Part shown: in pieces, positions 39,395-52,200 of the stretch
How the letters are laid out: every line of letters starts with the position of its first letter
Numbering within the stretch: the first letter of the stretch is position 1
Assembly (NCBI RefSeq): GCF_963678975.1
Contig: NC_089274.1
Coordinates: forward strand, 48,638,075 to 48,702,074
From: Dysidea avara
Lineage: Eukaryota > Porifera > Demospongiae > Dictyoceratida > Dysideidae
Length of the DNA: 64,000 bases
Direction: 5' to 3'
The notes under the pieces: generated by a model
The model's input: the letters and a program-made list of their open reading frames with translations, nothing else
The model's database searches: none
What the model was told of the DNA's origin: nothing
Position numbers and translations under genes: made by a program

Positions 39395-42191
39395 GTGGTT
39401 TTTGAACTAAATGCATTTCGAGTTAACTGTAATTTTTCATGGAATTGCTTTTATGAGTGGCTGACATTGATGGTTGATGATGTATTACCATTAACACTGA
39501 CGGCTATTAAATCACTTGTATTCAGACTGAACAAGAAACGCTCAGAGCTCTCGCGTCACAAACATAGTGACCAGATTGTCCTACTATTTCAGGAGCCTTT
39601 TTTTGCACAGCAGAGTATACCTGCAGTAGAACATGCACAACCAAGTAGTGTTAGTGCAGAAGTACAGCAAAAGGTTGTAGTAAGTGCGAAGCCAAAGCTC
39701 TGTGTAAGAAATGTCAACAAGAAATTAAAACGCAAGGATGAAAAAATCAAAGAATTTAAATCTGAAGTTTCTGCATTGTCTAAAGAAAACCACGGACTTC
39801 ACAGTTGCTTAGCTACAGCTCAAAGAGCAAGCGAAAAGAATCGGGTTGCTCTTAGTCGGTTGAATAAGAAGCAGGAGAATGTTATTATAGAAAAGGATTC
39901 TCAGCTATTGAAATTGGAAAATTGCTTTGATGTGCGCATGGAGTTGCTGGAAAAAAGAATAGAGGATTTGATGTGTGAGGTAGAAATTGTTAGAAATGAA
40001 AGAGATCAACTTGCAGAACGTTTGACAGAATTTGAATCACAAACATTGAAGACAAAAAAACATAAACAGTTGTATCTTGACAGTGTCCGACAGTGCTGTA
40101 TGGAGCTAATGAGTTTAAATGTGAGCACACAGAATGTTGAGAAAGTGATTAGATCTCTATTGCAACATATTGCTGGTATGAATGTTGAAAACCTACCAAA
40201 GCCAAGTACCTTGATTGGGATGACATCTGAAATGAAGGGACTTGCGTGCCAACAGCTTGCAGAACAGTTAACTAGAACAAAGGATTTGACGCTTCACAAT
40301 GATGGAACTTCTAAATTTGGGCAACACTATGGTGGATTTCAAGTTTCATTACCAGAAAGCTCATATTCTTTGGGCTTATGTGAAATGCTTACTGGATCTG
40401 CTGATCTGACCCTCAAATCACTACAAATGATCCTTGCAGATATTGAAGCTGTTGCAGGTGATGGAATAGGTGATAAAATATTGGCAAATATTAAGAATAC
40501 AATGTCTGATCGGCATATAGTTGAAAAGAAGTTCAATGGTTTACTAGAAGACTACAGGCAGGAAATCTTGCCATCAGTTGTAGCTGGATGGGATGCTCTC
40601 TCTGAGGAAGAACAGCTGAATTTGTCATCTTTGAACAATTTTTTTTGTGGAATGCACCTAACAGTTGGCATGGCTGACTGTGTATTATCCACTTTGCTTG
40701 AATGGGAAAATGCTTACTTTGATGAAGTCCCATCAAGACATGTTTTAGCTCGCAAAACAGAACCTGGAATTGTTCAATTAATTCGAACGGCTTGTAAGGC
40801 TCTTAGCAGACATGGCTGCGAGAAAAGCGGTGTATACCAACACTTCACCGCTTATTTGAAGCAAAATGGTGTACCTCATAATCCATTAGCAACATTTCGA
40901 GGAAATCGCTTCAACATTGTCTTCTATGATGCTGGTGCTCTTTTCTTCATTGCTCCATTAGTCAATGATTTTTTTAAGAATGTGTGGCAAACTCCAAATC
41001 AGCTACTCAAGGCTGTTTCTGCAGACTTGGCAGTTCCTGAGCATTTAGCTGGGTGCAAAGCATTGGGGATAATCAATAAAGTGATCACTGGACCCCTTTG
41101 GAGGGTACTAGAAGACAAAGATATATCTATCCTTGATATGAATGGACGATTTCAGAATTTATTGTCTTACTTAGATAAGTGGGCTATGGATGCTTCCACT
41201 GTGGTTTCTGGTAATGCCATTGTCTTTGAAGATTTCCCTCCAACTGTTGATGCAATCTATGAATGCTTATTTGCACCAAGTGAGTATGATAATATTGTAG
41301 AGGAGATTCTTACTGTGTTGTTTGGTGCATTTTCATCTTTATTGACTCGACTTGTTGGTGAGCATCTACCTGATGGGAAATATGATGCTACAAATGTATC
41401 TTTGGTTGCAGAAACAAAGTCTGTTCCGAAGACCAACACTATCAGTGAGAGGGATTTTTGCACAGCTGGATCGCTTCCTCAGGGAAAAACCAAATGCATC
41501 CATTTTATCACTAGAAGCTTTGATCTTGTTCTGCAACAACAAAACTGCTAGTTGGTTGAATGATAAATCTCCTGCTGAGCGCTGTGAGTTGCTACACAAA
41601 GCAAGAAGTAGTTCCTCCGGTTTAAAGCGACAGTATCAAGTTCGGAGAAAGAAGCTGATTGAAGACCGTGCTAAACTTCTACAGGCAAAACAGACTTCTT
41701 TGCTTCGTTTGCGAGAAAAGAAGGTACGAGAGAAAGAAAACCTTACCAAGGCAGTCATGAAGTTTGGGTTATGGCAGAATGAACAGCATGTAGTGGATGG
41801 TCTTGCAAAACTAAAATCGAAAACTAGCAAGTTGCATGCTTTGAAAGTTCAATTGGATTTCAGACAGAAAGTTTTGGAGCAATGCCCTGCAGATAAAAGT
41901 ATATTCCACCTCTCGAAGAATAAAAAAAAGCTGTCTGTAGAAGAAGTTTGCAGCAACCTGCACAAACTTTTTTTGCCACCTTCTAGTGAAGACCAAGAAG
42001 GACTAATCGGCCGAAGAATTAAGCACAGATGGATGGTTGATGGAGAAGAGCAATGGTACTCTGGAATGATTCTAGATGTTGTCCCTGGTACAGATGACTG
42101 GTATAATGTCCAATATGACAATGAAAACCAAGTTCTGTCATTAAACTTGCTTTTGGACATTGAACAAGGTGATTTGGAATTTGTGGATTAA
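39395..42191 (+). CDS. Transposon-type protein: coiled coil, nuclease-like core, Tudor-like end (frameshifted)
   Basis: Two long overlapping frames form one protein. The first (39395-41551; first ATG at 39470) has a coiled coil at about residues 100-225, then a globular region with HNDGTSKFGQHYGGFQVS (Asp303), NNFFCGMHL and NIVFYDAGALFF, blocks that could belong to an RNase-H-like transposase core; this is inference. After ISERDF at 41454 the sense continues one frame over (AQLDRFLREKPNAS) to 42191. The switch lies at a run of five T (41455-41459), so one base too many, by mutation or sequencing error, explains it. The second part has a Lys/Arg-rich helix and ends in a Tudor-like fold (GRRIKHRW...EQWYSGMI...YNVQYD). 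An ATG-led frame at 39291 may hold the true N-terminus, joined by a short intron or another shift. No flanking inverted repeats found. Confidence 0.65.
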
Positions 42192-42795
42192 GTTTTTTAT
42201 CTTCGTTTTTGTATATAGTGTATGTGATTTTAGTGTGTTCTAGTTATGAATTTGACAAATTCCTGTGAAACCAAAAGTGGGTGTGGCTAGTTTTTGTTTC
42301 TATACATGTTTACATTATTGGGACCAAATTTGGTGGAAAAATTCTCACGTTTACTGAAGTTATGAGTTGTAGAAAATTTGGGGCCAGTAGTGGTGCCATT
42401 TTCCTATGGAGAAACTGTGTACAAAAAAAGCCTTACACTGGCAGACATTACTAGCCATAAAAAGACAATGAAATAAGATATTGAAAATCTGTTTTCAGAT
42501 CTGGTATCCTCAATAATTTCTTTACACACCTGTAATGTAAAATATGCAATAATTAAAATTGGTCCGAGGTCGCTAATGTTACCTATTCAATCACCCGGCC
42601 TAGTAATCTACAGCAGGCAGCGAAAAACAACAAAGCCGTCCCGAGTCTGAAGTTCCGCGAATAAGGCAGGTTCCGTGGCAACTTCTCAGTAGAGCCAGAG
42701 ATTTCCCGCGAGGCAGATTGAATGTGACTGACTCGAGCCACTGTTGTTCACTGGACTATATTTTATCATCTAACACGTAGTGAGAACACAGCAAA
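42192..42795. other. 5' flank of the GPCR gene
   Basis: The last 200 bases (about 42590-42790) are richer in GC and CpG than the surroundings, as expected for a promoter or 5' UTR. I see no TATA box at a convincing distance. Confidence 0.35.
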
Positions 42796-45135
42796 ATGAT
42801 CCGACGTAAGTTTCCGATTTTTGACAAGGTATTAATAGTTGTTGCCAGTGTGCTTGTACACTCTACCGAGGCTGGACGGCGCCTCGCAAGCCCACCCTGC
42901 AATAATCTCACTAATGAAACTACTACACTACGAGTACTCGCTTTGTTCCCATATCGAGGATCATTCTGGAACGGAGAATATGTCATACCAGCTGTAAGGT
43001 TGGCTAAAGACGAGATAAACAGAAATGATAGTATTTTACCTGGATATGTGTTGGAGTTGATAGAAGCTAATTCAGGTTGTGACCGCGACTCTGGAATTTA
43101 CGAGTTTGTAAGCAATGCTCTACACAGCCAACATCAACCAGTGGCCATTGTAGGAGCTGGTTGTTCTAGTTCTACCATCCCCATAGCATCAATTGCTGGA
43201 AGAGATGATGTTTGCCTTCCACAAGTGTCATATGGAGCAACCTCACCTTTTTTATCATTTTCTAGCTCATATCCTTACTTCTATCGGACAGCATTTAGTG
43301 ATGAATCTACCTCTGAAGCAATAATTTCCTTGTTTAAAAACTTCAACTGGAAACGTTATGGCATACACAAAATTGGAATAGATGGTGTAAGTGACTCCTG
43401 GATAGACCATTCTATCTATACACTACGCAATGGCATCCAGCACCACATTGGCGGTGCAGAGGAAGTGTACAGTGGCAATTTTATCCTGCCCGAAGATAGT
43501 GAAAGTGATGCGTTTGAAGAATATGTCCACTTCATGGATCTGAATGACCGCATCCTTTCATCTGGCATGAGAATCGGCATACTGTTTTCAGCTAACAGGG
43601 TAGCAGGTGCTGACTTAATGTGCTACCTTCATAATCAAAATCTTGTGTATCCTCATATCATTTGGATCTTGATTGATATATGTCACATTACATTGAACAA
43701 TTCTATTTCAACAAGCAAATATTGCAAAGGGAATGATGAGTTTCAACAAGCGAAAGAGGGAACTATTTGTCTGGGATACAATCTGACAACCACTGACAAT
43801 ACCATCAGTGTCACTGGCAAAACATTTGATCAATACTATGAGTCCTATGTTAATGAATCAATAAAATATGCTGAGGAGAAAAATGACAGTTATAGCTCGT
43901 CACTGCTGAATGATTGGGCCACACTTGGTTATGATTCCATGTGGACGTTGGGTCTGGCACTGCACAATGCCAAGGAAAAATTGTCCCAGTACAATTCCAG
44001 TTTAGCGGACTTCTCATTAGGAAATAAAAACATATCTGGAATAATAGTAGAAGAGTTAGCTAAAACTAATTTTGCAGGTGCTTCTGGGAAAGTCTCATTT
44101 GATGAAACGCGTCAACGGCTACTTCCTATAACATTTAGTCAGGTTCAAAAAAATGGAGTTCTCAATACCATTGGTCACTACCATCCTTCAAGTAACAGTT
44201 CACAGTTGGGCAACTTATCTTTTATTAACAACGGTGACTTACTTTGGTCAATAGATGATCCTCCTAGATTTCCAATGGAAACATTGCTAGCTCAAAAATG
44301 GGCTGGTGTATTGATGATGGCTTTCTTAATAGCAGGATTTCTTTGGAACAGTTTCTCCATGTTAGTCAACTTCCGTTATCAGCATTTTTACTCAATCAAA
44401 GCATCAAGTCCTCAACTTAATTATGTGATATTTGCTGGTAACAACCTTTTACTGTTAAGTGGAGCCCTACTTGTGATCAGAACAATCACAGAACATAACA
44501 TGGTGATATTCTCTAGTCTATGCCAAGTAACACAATGGCTGTTTGATCTTGGACTGTTACTAGTTCTCAATATGACATTATTGAAGAGTTGGAGGATCTA
44601 CCGGATATTCTACTCATTCAAGCGAAAGCCAGGAAAGTTAGTTACTGACAAAGCTATTATTGCTGCCTCCATTAGTTGGATATTAATCAACACAACTTAT
44701 CACATTGTATTTGCACTTGTTAATAAGAGTAACATTGTAAAGGAAAAGTTACTGCCTACAGAAAAAAATCAACCCCGTCAAAAAGTAGTATACTGTCAAC
44801 CCCCTGATCTAATTGGATTATTTTACGTTCCACACTTTTTGATGTCTGCAGCATTGTGTTTGTTTGCCTTCTTCATTCGTCGAGTCTACCAGAAGCATTT
44901 TAATAGTGTTAAATACAAGCATTTTAACAATGCTAAAAATATTGCCATGTTTTTCTATGCTACTATACCCATTGCTACAATCTGTTTAGTTTTATCAAAC
45001 TTTCTTTCTCCTAAAAATGGTGTCTACAATCTGGAAACGACTTCCTTAATACTGGACTGTATTGCTGTTTGCTGTATTGTGTACATGTGTCAGTTGACTC
45101 TGTTTGTACCTGTTATATTGCCACTTTTCAAGTAG
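42796..45135 (+). CDS. GABA-B-like class C G-protein-coupled receptor, intronless
   Basis: 779 residues in one exon, starting at CAAAATG. Signal peptide 1-26. Venus-flytrap ligand domain at about 45-490: GAGCSSSTIPIAS and VSYGATSPFLS correspond to the GABA-B ligand-pocket blocks that hold the key Ser residues, and GYDSMWTLGLAL is the usual late block. There is no Cys-rich linker, which separates GABA-B-like from glutamate-type receptors. Seven helices at about 502-524, 541-561, 571-595, 620-642, 672-693, 715-737 and 750-776; KASSPQLN before TM2 is a GABA-B signature. The protein ends three residues after TM7, so the C-tail and dimerising coiled coil of vertebrate GABA-B are absent. It should signal from the plasma membrane to G proteins. 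Ligand unknown: GABA, glutamate or another small molecule. Confidence 0.93.
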   Translation: MIRRKFPIFDKVLIVVASVLVHSTEAGRRLASPPCNNLTNETTTLRVLALFPYRGSFWNGEYVIPAVRLAKDEINRNDSILPGYVLELIEANSGCDRDSGIYEFVSNALHSQHQPVAIVGAGCSSSTIPIASIAGRDDVCLPQVSYGATSPFLSFSSSYPYFYRTAFSDESTSEAIISLFKNFNWKRYGIHKIGIDGVSDSWIDHSIYTLRNGIQHHIGGAEEVYSGNFILPEDSESDAFEEYVHFMDLNDRILSSGMRIGILFSANRVAGADLMCYLHNQNLVYPHIIWILIDICHITLNNSISTSKYCKGNDEFQQAKEGTICLGYNLTTTDNTISVTGKTFDQYYESYVNESIKYAEEKNDSYSSSLLNDWATLGYDSMWTLGLALHNAKEKLSQYNSSLADFSLGNKNISGIIVEELAKTNFAGASGKVSFDETRQRLLPITFSQVQKNGVLNTIGHYHPSSNSSQLGNLSFINNGDLLWSIDDPPRFPMETLLAQKWAGVLMMAFLIAGFLWNSFSMLVNFRYQHFYSIKASSPQLNYVIFAGNNLLLLSGALLVIRTITEHNMVIFSSLCQVTQWLFDLGLLLVLNMTLLKSWRIYRIFYSFKRKPGKLVTDKAIIAASISWILINTTYHIVFALVNKSNIVKEKLLPTEKNQPRQKVVYCQPPDLIGLFYVPHFLMSAALCLFAFFIRRVYQKHFNSVKYKHFNNAKNIAMFFYATIPIATICLVLSNFLSPKNGVYNLETTSLILDCIAVCCIVYMCQLTLFVPVILPLFK

Positions 45136-45313
45136 TTGTACTACCCTAGCTACAAATTTGTGTATGGTTTGTATTTTATTTGTTGTTAAATGCTTTGCTT
45201 GTTTTTGCTGAACATAGATAAAACTATTTCACATACGTACGTAAGCATAGAAGCATGTTCCATATTCACTGTATAGTGATAATTTCCCACTTTATCAGCA
45301 GTCAGCACTTTAA

Positions 45314-45349
45314 AATAAAAGCTATTAGCCCAGTATGTGTATGAATAAA
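45314..45349 (+). promoter_or_regulatory. Candidate poly(A) signals of the GPCR gene
   Basis: AATAAA occurs at 45314-45319 and 45344-45349, about 180-215 bases after the stop codon. Either could end the mRNA. Confidence 0.45.
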
Positions 45350-47458
45350 TTGAGTGATTACCAGCAGTATGAATGGAATGTATGTGTACTATACAACACC
45401 ATCACAGTTGAATACCAAGGTGGTGATTCTTTCTGAAATCATATCACCAAGTTTGGTATAGGGATCACTAAAGCAAAATGGTGTCTCCAGCTGTTCAAGA
45501 ATATCTTATGTGAAGAGATAAATCTTAACAAATGCACTTTGCCGGAATCACTCTGTACAAAAGCCTCACTGTACACTAAACCACTTGGTTACTATGACAC
45601 TGACTTGGTTGTTTATGTGTACATAAACAATAAACAACACTAAAAACAGCCTTTACAAGTATAGTAGGTCACAAGTATAGACTATCTGCAAATTGGTTTA
45701 CATCATCTCTTCTACTGAGTGTGGATCATCGTCACAGCTAATATTGTTGAGCTTTATTACAGTATAACACATCAGTGTGTACTGTATTATATACACTCAG
45801 TTTTAACCAAACCACAGTTGTGAAAAGCCACCATCAGTATAGTCATTGTCAATAACCTTAGCCTATCTGTATAATGATGTATCATTGTTAACGTTCAAAA
45901 TATGAATATAAAATTAAAAGGCCATAATTTATTACAAGTTTACCAGGTTACACAATTAACCTGCAACATTTATTGTGTCAACCAAGGGTACTGTCATACA
46001 TTTTTTGCTGTTGTGAATGGACAAGACATATAGAACCACCTGTATTAACAGCCATTTATTGGGAGTGGCTATAGTTAAATGATATGCTGTTTGAGGTTCT
46101 TGGTAAATTGTTGAGTGTGGGTAAGAGAATGTCTCAACTGCAGTGACACAAAACTGAAGTTCACCTTATCTTTTGCTTATAATTTCCAGTCTTTTGAGCT
46201 ACTATGAATCGCATCATTGATAAATTTTTAGCTAGGATATGAGTTTGTGAAAGCCATTATGTTTCCTGACTCCACACTACATACATTTGTAGTTCTAATT
46301 ATTTATTAAATCAACTCAAAATTGAGGAACACAATTTACATACTATAATCAGCTGTTGCAATTGGTAAGACATGCAATCGGATTGATTGACACTATAGAC
46401 ACATATATTTTTACTAGATTGCCAATTATGGAACTTGATCTCTTCCCCATATCAATTTGCAATCAAGCCAACAAATGGACTATAATAATTTTGATCCCCT
46501 CACTGTAAAACAATTTACTGTAGTGAACTTCACTACTAATTCTGCCACTATACCCCCCCCCCCCCCCCCCCTCCCCCCCCCACACACACACACACTCATT
46601 AACATTTCTGTAATTCACCCAAGGCTAATGGACTATTAGACCTTCGGTACTATAATGTTCTGTGTCACATGTAGTCTTTCCCAAACTTTTGTTCCCATTT
46701 AAAAATATTTGTATCTTCAGACTGAAATATTTGAACTCCCATTCATTTAATTTTTGACCCACTGGAACTATTCTTCAATGCTATGATGAAACTAATAGAT
46801 TTATCACTTTAAAATTTCTTTCTAAATTATTATTCAAGTAATATAAATAGTTAATTGAACTCTTGACATCTACATAACTCACCATCCCACTGACCTGTAG
46901 TCTTGTACCTCAGTCCATTGTGCGGTCATTTCTCTACCACAAAAAAAATATTCAGAGTATACTGAAATACTTTTGACTACTAATTTATTTATTGAGTTAG
47001 CTTGTATGGTGGTGAAACTGATTACAGTCATCTGTCATGTAAAAATTGTAAACAAGTGGAAACATAATAACAAGTAGTAATTTCAGAGCATTTCCGGGCA
47101 CTGAAATATTTAGACCTTTGGTCCATTTTGTGAAACTGTTCAATCCCCTTATTCCTCAGCTTTTATTTCCATGGTCCTAATCTATGGACTGCCTGGTGGA
47201 TAGATTGCGTCAACCAAAATATCATGTATTCCCAAGTCAAATATTTATCTGAAATGACTTTGAATCTCCAGAAAGAAAATGTTATTCTCACAGCCAGTGC
47301 ATCTCACTTCCTTCTATGCAGCCATATACTGTATGTTATGATAAGCACTCCCATGTTGACCACATGTTGACCACATGTACAGTGTAATGTATGAATAACT
47401 TTTATCCAGTACAATGAATAGTCCTCTACCCAGCAGTGTCACTGCATGGGTATAGAAC
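45350..47458. other. Gene-free stretch with C-rich/CA tract
   Basis: No gene or bounded transposon recognised. A run of C with one T and then CA repeats lies at 46553-46595; the proline-rich frame across it is an artefact of that tract. Confidence 0.5.
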
Positions 47459-49221
47459 TAGTGTTGTTTTAGTACAGCAAATTCATTTTAGTAGTTCTAG
47501 TACTAGTACTCCAATTCCACCAAAGTTTTAGTTAGTTTTAGTTCTAGTACCCCAATTCCACCAAAGTTTTAGTTAGTATTAGTCCTGGTACCCCATATTT
47601 CTGTAATTTAGTTGGTATTAGTTTCATTTTAGTTAGTGTTTGTTAGATATCTTCACATATACTAACCTTGGTAGCACCCCCTAAACTTACAGAAACTTTA
47701 GATTTGGCGTTTTGATGTTCAGCACTATTTCCACTTACCATTGTGCACAAATGAACAAAAGCTCTAATAGAACTGAGCTTAAATAACCTAAATAGGCAGA
47801 ATTAATGCTGAATAGCAATGTTTCAGAGGAGGTTGGACACGATACAAACACTTCTGAAATTTATTTCTGTTAATTGCATAATTCTTATATATGACAAGGA
47901 GTAAGTGATAGAAGAAATGTTTAGCATGCAATATCCACATCATGTTACCTTGTGCTTCTTAAGATGAACAGCAAATTCTTATTGCAAGGCGGGTGTGTGA
48001 GTTTCTAATTCTCTTTTCGATTCTCTGTAAGGCCAAACTAGCGGCGTCCGCTCTTCTTTTTCAATACTCTGAGAGGCTAATTGTTAGCATGCACATTGCT
48101 TTCTTCGACAATCATTGTGTTTAAATACACGTACATAAGGCGTTCCTATAGTATTACACATGGACAGTGTTGGGAGTAACGCGCTACTTATGTAACGCGT
48201 TACGTAATATTATTACTTTTGTGGTAACAAAGTAATATAACGAAATACGCTATAAAAACAGGTAATATAACGCAAGCTACTTTACTTACAAATGTAACGC
48301 GTTACCTAAGTAATATAGTTACTGTAACGAGTCTAATATTACGTAATATTATTACTACAAGTAACGAAGTTACTAATCTCGTTAGTTATCCTCTGAGTAA
48401 TGCCTAGCCACAGCGAAGTAACGAGGCCTACTGAATGAAGCTTATTCACCAGCTTCTTACATATAAACCAAAATTTGCATATTGTCCAACAGCGCAATCA
48501 TGTCACGTGATAAGGTGGTAGTTTCACACGTGACAGCTTAAGGCTGTGGATACAAAGTAATATAATATGTAATATTATTACAGTTACTTTATTTTATGGG
48601 TAATATGTAACTGTAACTAAATAGTTCAGTTGCAAGTAATATGTAATATGTAACTAGTTACTTTTACAAAGTAACTTGCCCAACACTGCACATGGATTCC
48701 ACCCAGCGAATGCTTACACACATGATCCTGTAGATTTCAAGAGAAATTTACGTGCCTGGAGTAGTGGGGTTGAATGGGGTTGACCGGCTGAATAGACTAA
48801 ACTTGAAGTGCACTCTCAAATGGTATTTGTGAAAACTTTCGTGGACGCTTGGTTAAACTTTCAATACAAAATGTATGCACTCATGTGTGCATGTCCAACC
48901 TCCTCTGGCAATGTTTATGGTAGCATTTACAGGCATTTGCAGGCATTTTCAGGCATCACCATCTTCAAAGAAAAGTGTTAAGTGGTTATAGTGTACAACA
49001 CCCTTTTATGTAGGATTGCTTGAGAAACCTTTTAGTTAGATCTAGTTCTTGAACTAAAAGTTTTAAAGGTTTAGTTCTAGTTTTTGAACCAAAACTTGAA
49101 AGAATTTTAGTTTAGTTTTAGAACTAAAATAGACCACAATTTTAGTTTAGTTCTAGTGTACTAGAACTTGCTGTACTAAAACTAGATTTAGTTCTAGTTC
49201 CTTAGAACTAAAACAACACTA
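47459..49221. mobile_element. TAGTGTTGTTTTAG-ended transposon with nested hAT MITE
   Basis: Ends TAGTGTTGTTTTAGTACAG and CTAAAACAACACTA, with many inner TTAGTTCTAG units near both ends. Flanks TATAGAAC and GTAAGAAC agree at six of eight bases, perhaps an old 8-bp duplication. An inner inverted pair (GAGGAGGTTGGACA near 47826 and TGTCCAACCTCCTC near 48892) supports one element. It was later hit by the MITE at 48165-48688. Confidence 0.6.
48165..48688. mobile_element. hAT-type MITE, second copy, perfect 8-bp duplication
   Basis: 524 bp flanked by CACATGGA on both sides (48157-48164 and 48689-48696). It is the inverted relative of 14990-15496 along its full length, with ends CAGTGTTGGGAGTAACG and GTAACTTGCCCAACACTG. 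It sits inside the older element 47459-49221. Confidence 0.9.
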
Positions 49222-52200
49222 GTAAGAACTAATAAATGCATAATATGATTGCTTAAAGAGCCCCCTAATTTTGGGCCAGTCCATTGGAATGGAATGGTGG
49301 AATGGGTGAAATGACTATTTCAGGCATGTAAGTAATTACACTCATCATTGTAGTTGTGTTCACTCCCATCATTTTCCAATTGCTATAACTATTGTTACTA
49401 TAAGCAGCACAGTTTGCAAACTTTGACGTACTACCTATACTCTAACAATATAATAATTCTAGGCTTTACTCATCCTTTTAGGCTCTGTTTTCATATATGA
49501 AAACATATGTCTCTGTACTAGGTGCTAGCATAAACAACCTCAAGTTCATTGTTGTTCAGCATGAAAAATGGTGGAGTTACTTGCTGTAGGAATTCAAGTT
49601 TAGAAATGCATATTGACACTGCTGTCTACCTTACATTCATGCAAATAGTCTATGTTTTAGGCACATCATTTGCACTTACCTGATGAAATTATTTCGTTTC
49701 TAAATAGCCAGCACAAAGTACTGGTGAATTTTGGTATTGTATTCCACTGTAGTTTATGTGCATGCTATATAGTTAGATATAACTTTTGTTAGTAGGACTG
49801 AGTGAAACATACTTGTAGTTAGTATTTTGCTCTACAGTAAGTGAACTATGTTTGGGCAATAACTACCTATAATAACTTTTGACAAATGATGAGTATAATT
49901 ATTTCTGTCTGGTACATGTCCAAAAACCACCCTAAATTGGGTTTGCCTAGGATGTTATGGATTACCTTGTCCAAGTAATTGAACCAGATACTGATTTCAT
50001 CTAATTCCTTCCAGGAGAATGCCTTTACTTAAAGTCTGAACAAATTGAGGCAATTTTTTTACACACTGACTGCTCTATTAGAGTATTGTAATCATTAATA
50101 TAAAAATTTAGTCAATAATCCATTATCTACTGGTTCTTAAATGCTTGACTGTGAAAATAGATTTCTAACCCAGCATGTTATATATACCAAGCTAACTAGA
50201 TTAACTTCAGATCCCAAAATGATAGAAGACCACCATCTGTTCCCCCCTTGGTAGTATGAATCTTGTTGTGGAGTGTAATCAGCTATTTTGAAGTTGCTAG
50301 TACCAATCCTATGAAAAAGAAATGAAACTACTCTAATACTATACTGATATCAACTGGGCTAATGGCTAATCCAACAATATTATGAATGATAATTGGCTAA
50401 CTAATTATCTTATTTGATGCCCTAACATATCAACCATTAAACACATCTTAAGAGGAGTCATAACAGAAATTGCTAAGAAGCAATCAGCTGGTACTAGAAC
50501 ATCAGATTAAAAAAACGGCTTTCACAATTATAACATTTAGGTGGCTGCATGATTTTTGGTGACTGGTTTCTGATCAGGAGTATAGCTAGAATTTTGATGA
50601 AGACCAAAAAAAAGGTAACTGCCTGCTGTGAACAACTTCTCTCCACTAACTATATATGACCTTATTAACTCAAGCTTGCTACACTGCTTCTCTAAATACT
50701 GTGACTGCTTTATTAGAGTGATTGACTGTTCTATTAGAGTATTTCGATCTGAACGTCTTGTGCCTTTGCAAATCAATGCAAAATAAAAATTATATTTTGA
50801 CTGCACTTGACTGGTTTCTGGAAGCCTCAGAAACCCCCAAGAGCCACCCCTGTCGATCTAGAAACTAAAGGGATGCACCCAAAAAAATGTTGATAATTAG
50901 GCTGAGCATTTTCAGCAGTTTTTTCAGAAAATGTCATTTTTCTTTTAAGACTCAGTGAGCATCATGATCTTTTCACCTGTTTTACACATTAGGCCAGGCA
51001 AACTTGATTACTTGTTTCTCATCCACAAAATTTGGATTTCCATGCGGGCAGGAGGTCAATTTCCATACTTCATTATTAAAGAAAATACTCCAAATCAAGT
51101 TGTCTGTTACTATAAAGCTAAAGCCTTTTATGAACAAGTACTTATGTTTCTAACCACTGTTTCTGAGGTGCAAGTGACATTTGCTGTGCTGTAAAATGAT
51201 GATCAGCCTTCCTAGTATCAAAATATGTGTCCAAGTGATTGATAACAGCAATAATGAAATTAGAGGCAGTGGGGGTAAAAAGGGATGCTGGCGGGGATGA
51301 GAAACAATTAGTCAAGTTTGCCAGCATTGATGAAAGTGCTCCTCTTTGCATCTTCTGTCTCAGACGTGGAAACAGGTATAACTAAATAGCAGTGGTTAAA
51401 AAGTGATGCTGACGTTTTTAAAGATTAGACACTTTGTTATAATTATAACCTTAAGCACCAAAACATAGCAGCATCTTTTTAACAGGCACCTGGTGCTGGA
51501 GTGGACTACTTATATAGCTATGTAGCTACTAGTAGCTGCAGTATGTTTTGTGCTTCTCTGCATTCTTCTTGGTTAAAGTAATTGTGTATGAGCTTCAGAA
51601 ATAGCTGTTGTGACAGCTGGACAATCAAGATTGCAAACCATAGTTACATCTGCAAAGCCATCATGGGGAAGGTACCTGTTACAGATTATAACATTAGTAG
51701 ATTACAGTGGCTTAATAAATTATACTATAGTTACTTTATCAGACTGTTGACTACTAAGACTACACTTTTGATGGCTGAGTTGGTATGATGTAATCAGTAG
51801 CAGCTATAGCCAACTAACATTTTGAACCATATAATTCACTCTAAAATATATAGTACAAGTTAAATAGAACCATTCTTTGATTAAGATCTCTTATAGCCTG
51901 GCCATAGCAGTAGTATTGCAATCTATCTGAATAAAACAAAACCCACAATTAAAACTTTTGTAACTATGGAGATGCAATCCACAATTGAACCATTTCTTGA
52001 AGAATTCTGGAGGAACCCCATCTCTGGAGTAGTGTTAAACAATGCATTTGTGTTGCTGGTAATGTGTAGCTCCTGAAATAGGTCTGCTTTTGACTAAACA
52101 TAAATTATGGTGGCTAAGTATTAGTTAAAAAGGAATGGGGGGCCAGCCCCCTTAACTCCTCTCCCCCCTAAATCCACCCCTGCCTGTATAAGATGCAAAG

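Noticed and set aside
41352..41454. Start of the second long frame as a separate gene
   Set aside because: This part overlaps the first frame, which carries the coding sense up to the T run; the second frame makes sense only after it.
40339..41996. Several minus-strand frames of 60-77 codons
   Set aside because: They are shadows of the transposon-type gene on the plus strand.
46457..46639. Proline-rich short frame
   Set aside because: The prolines come from a C-rich microsatellite.
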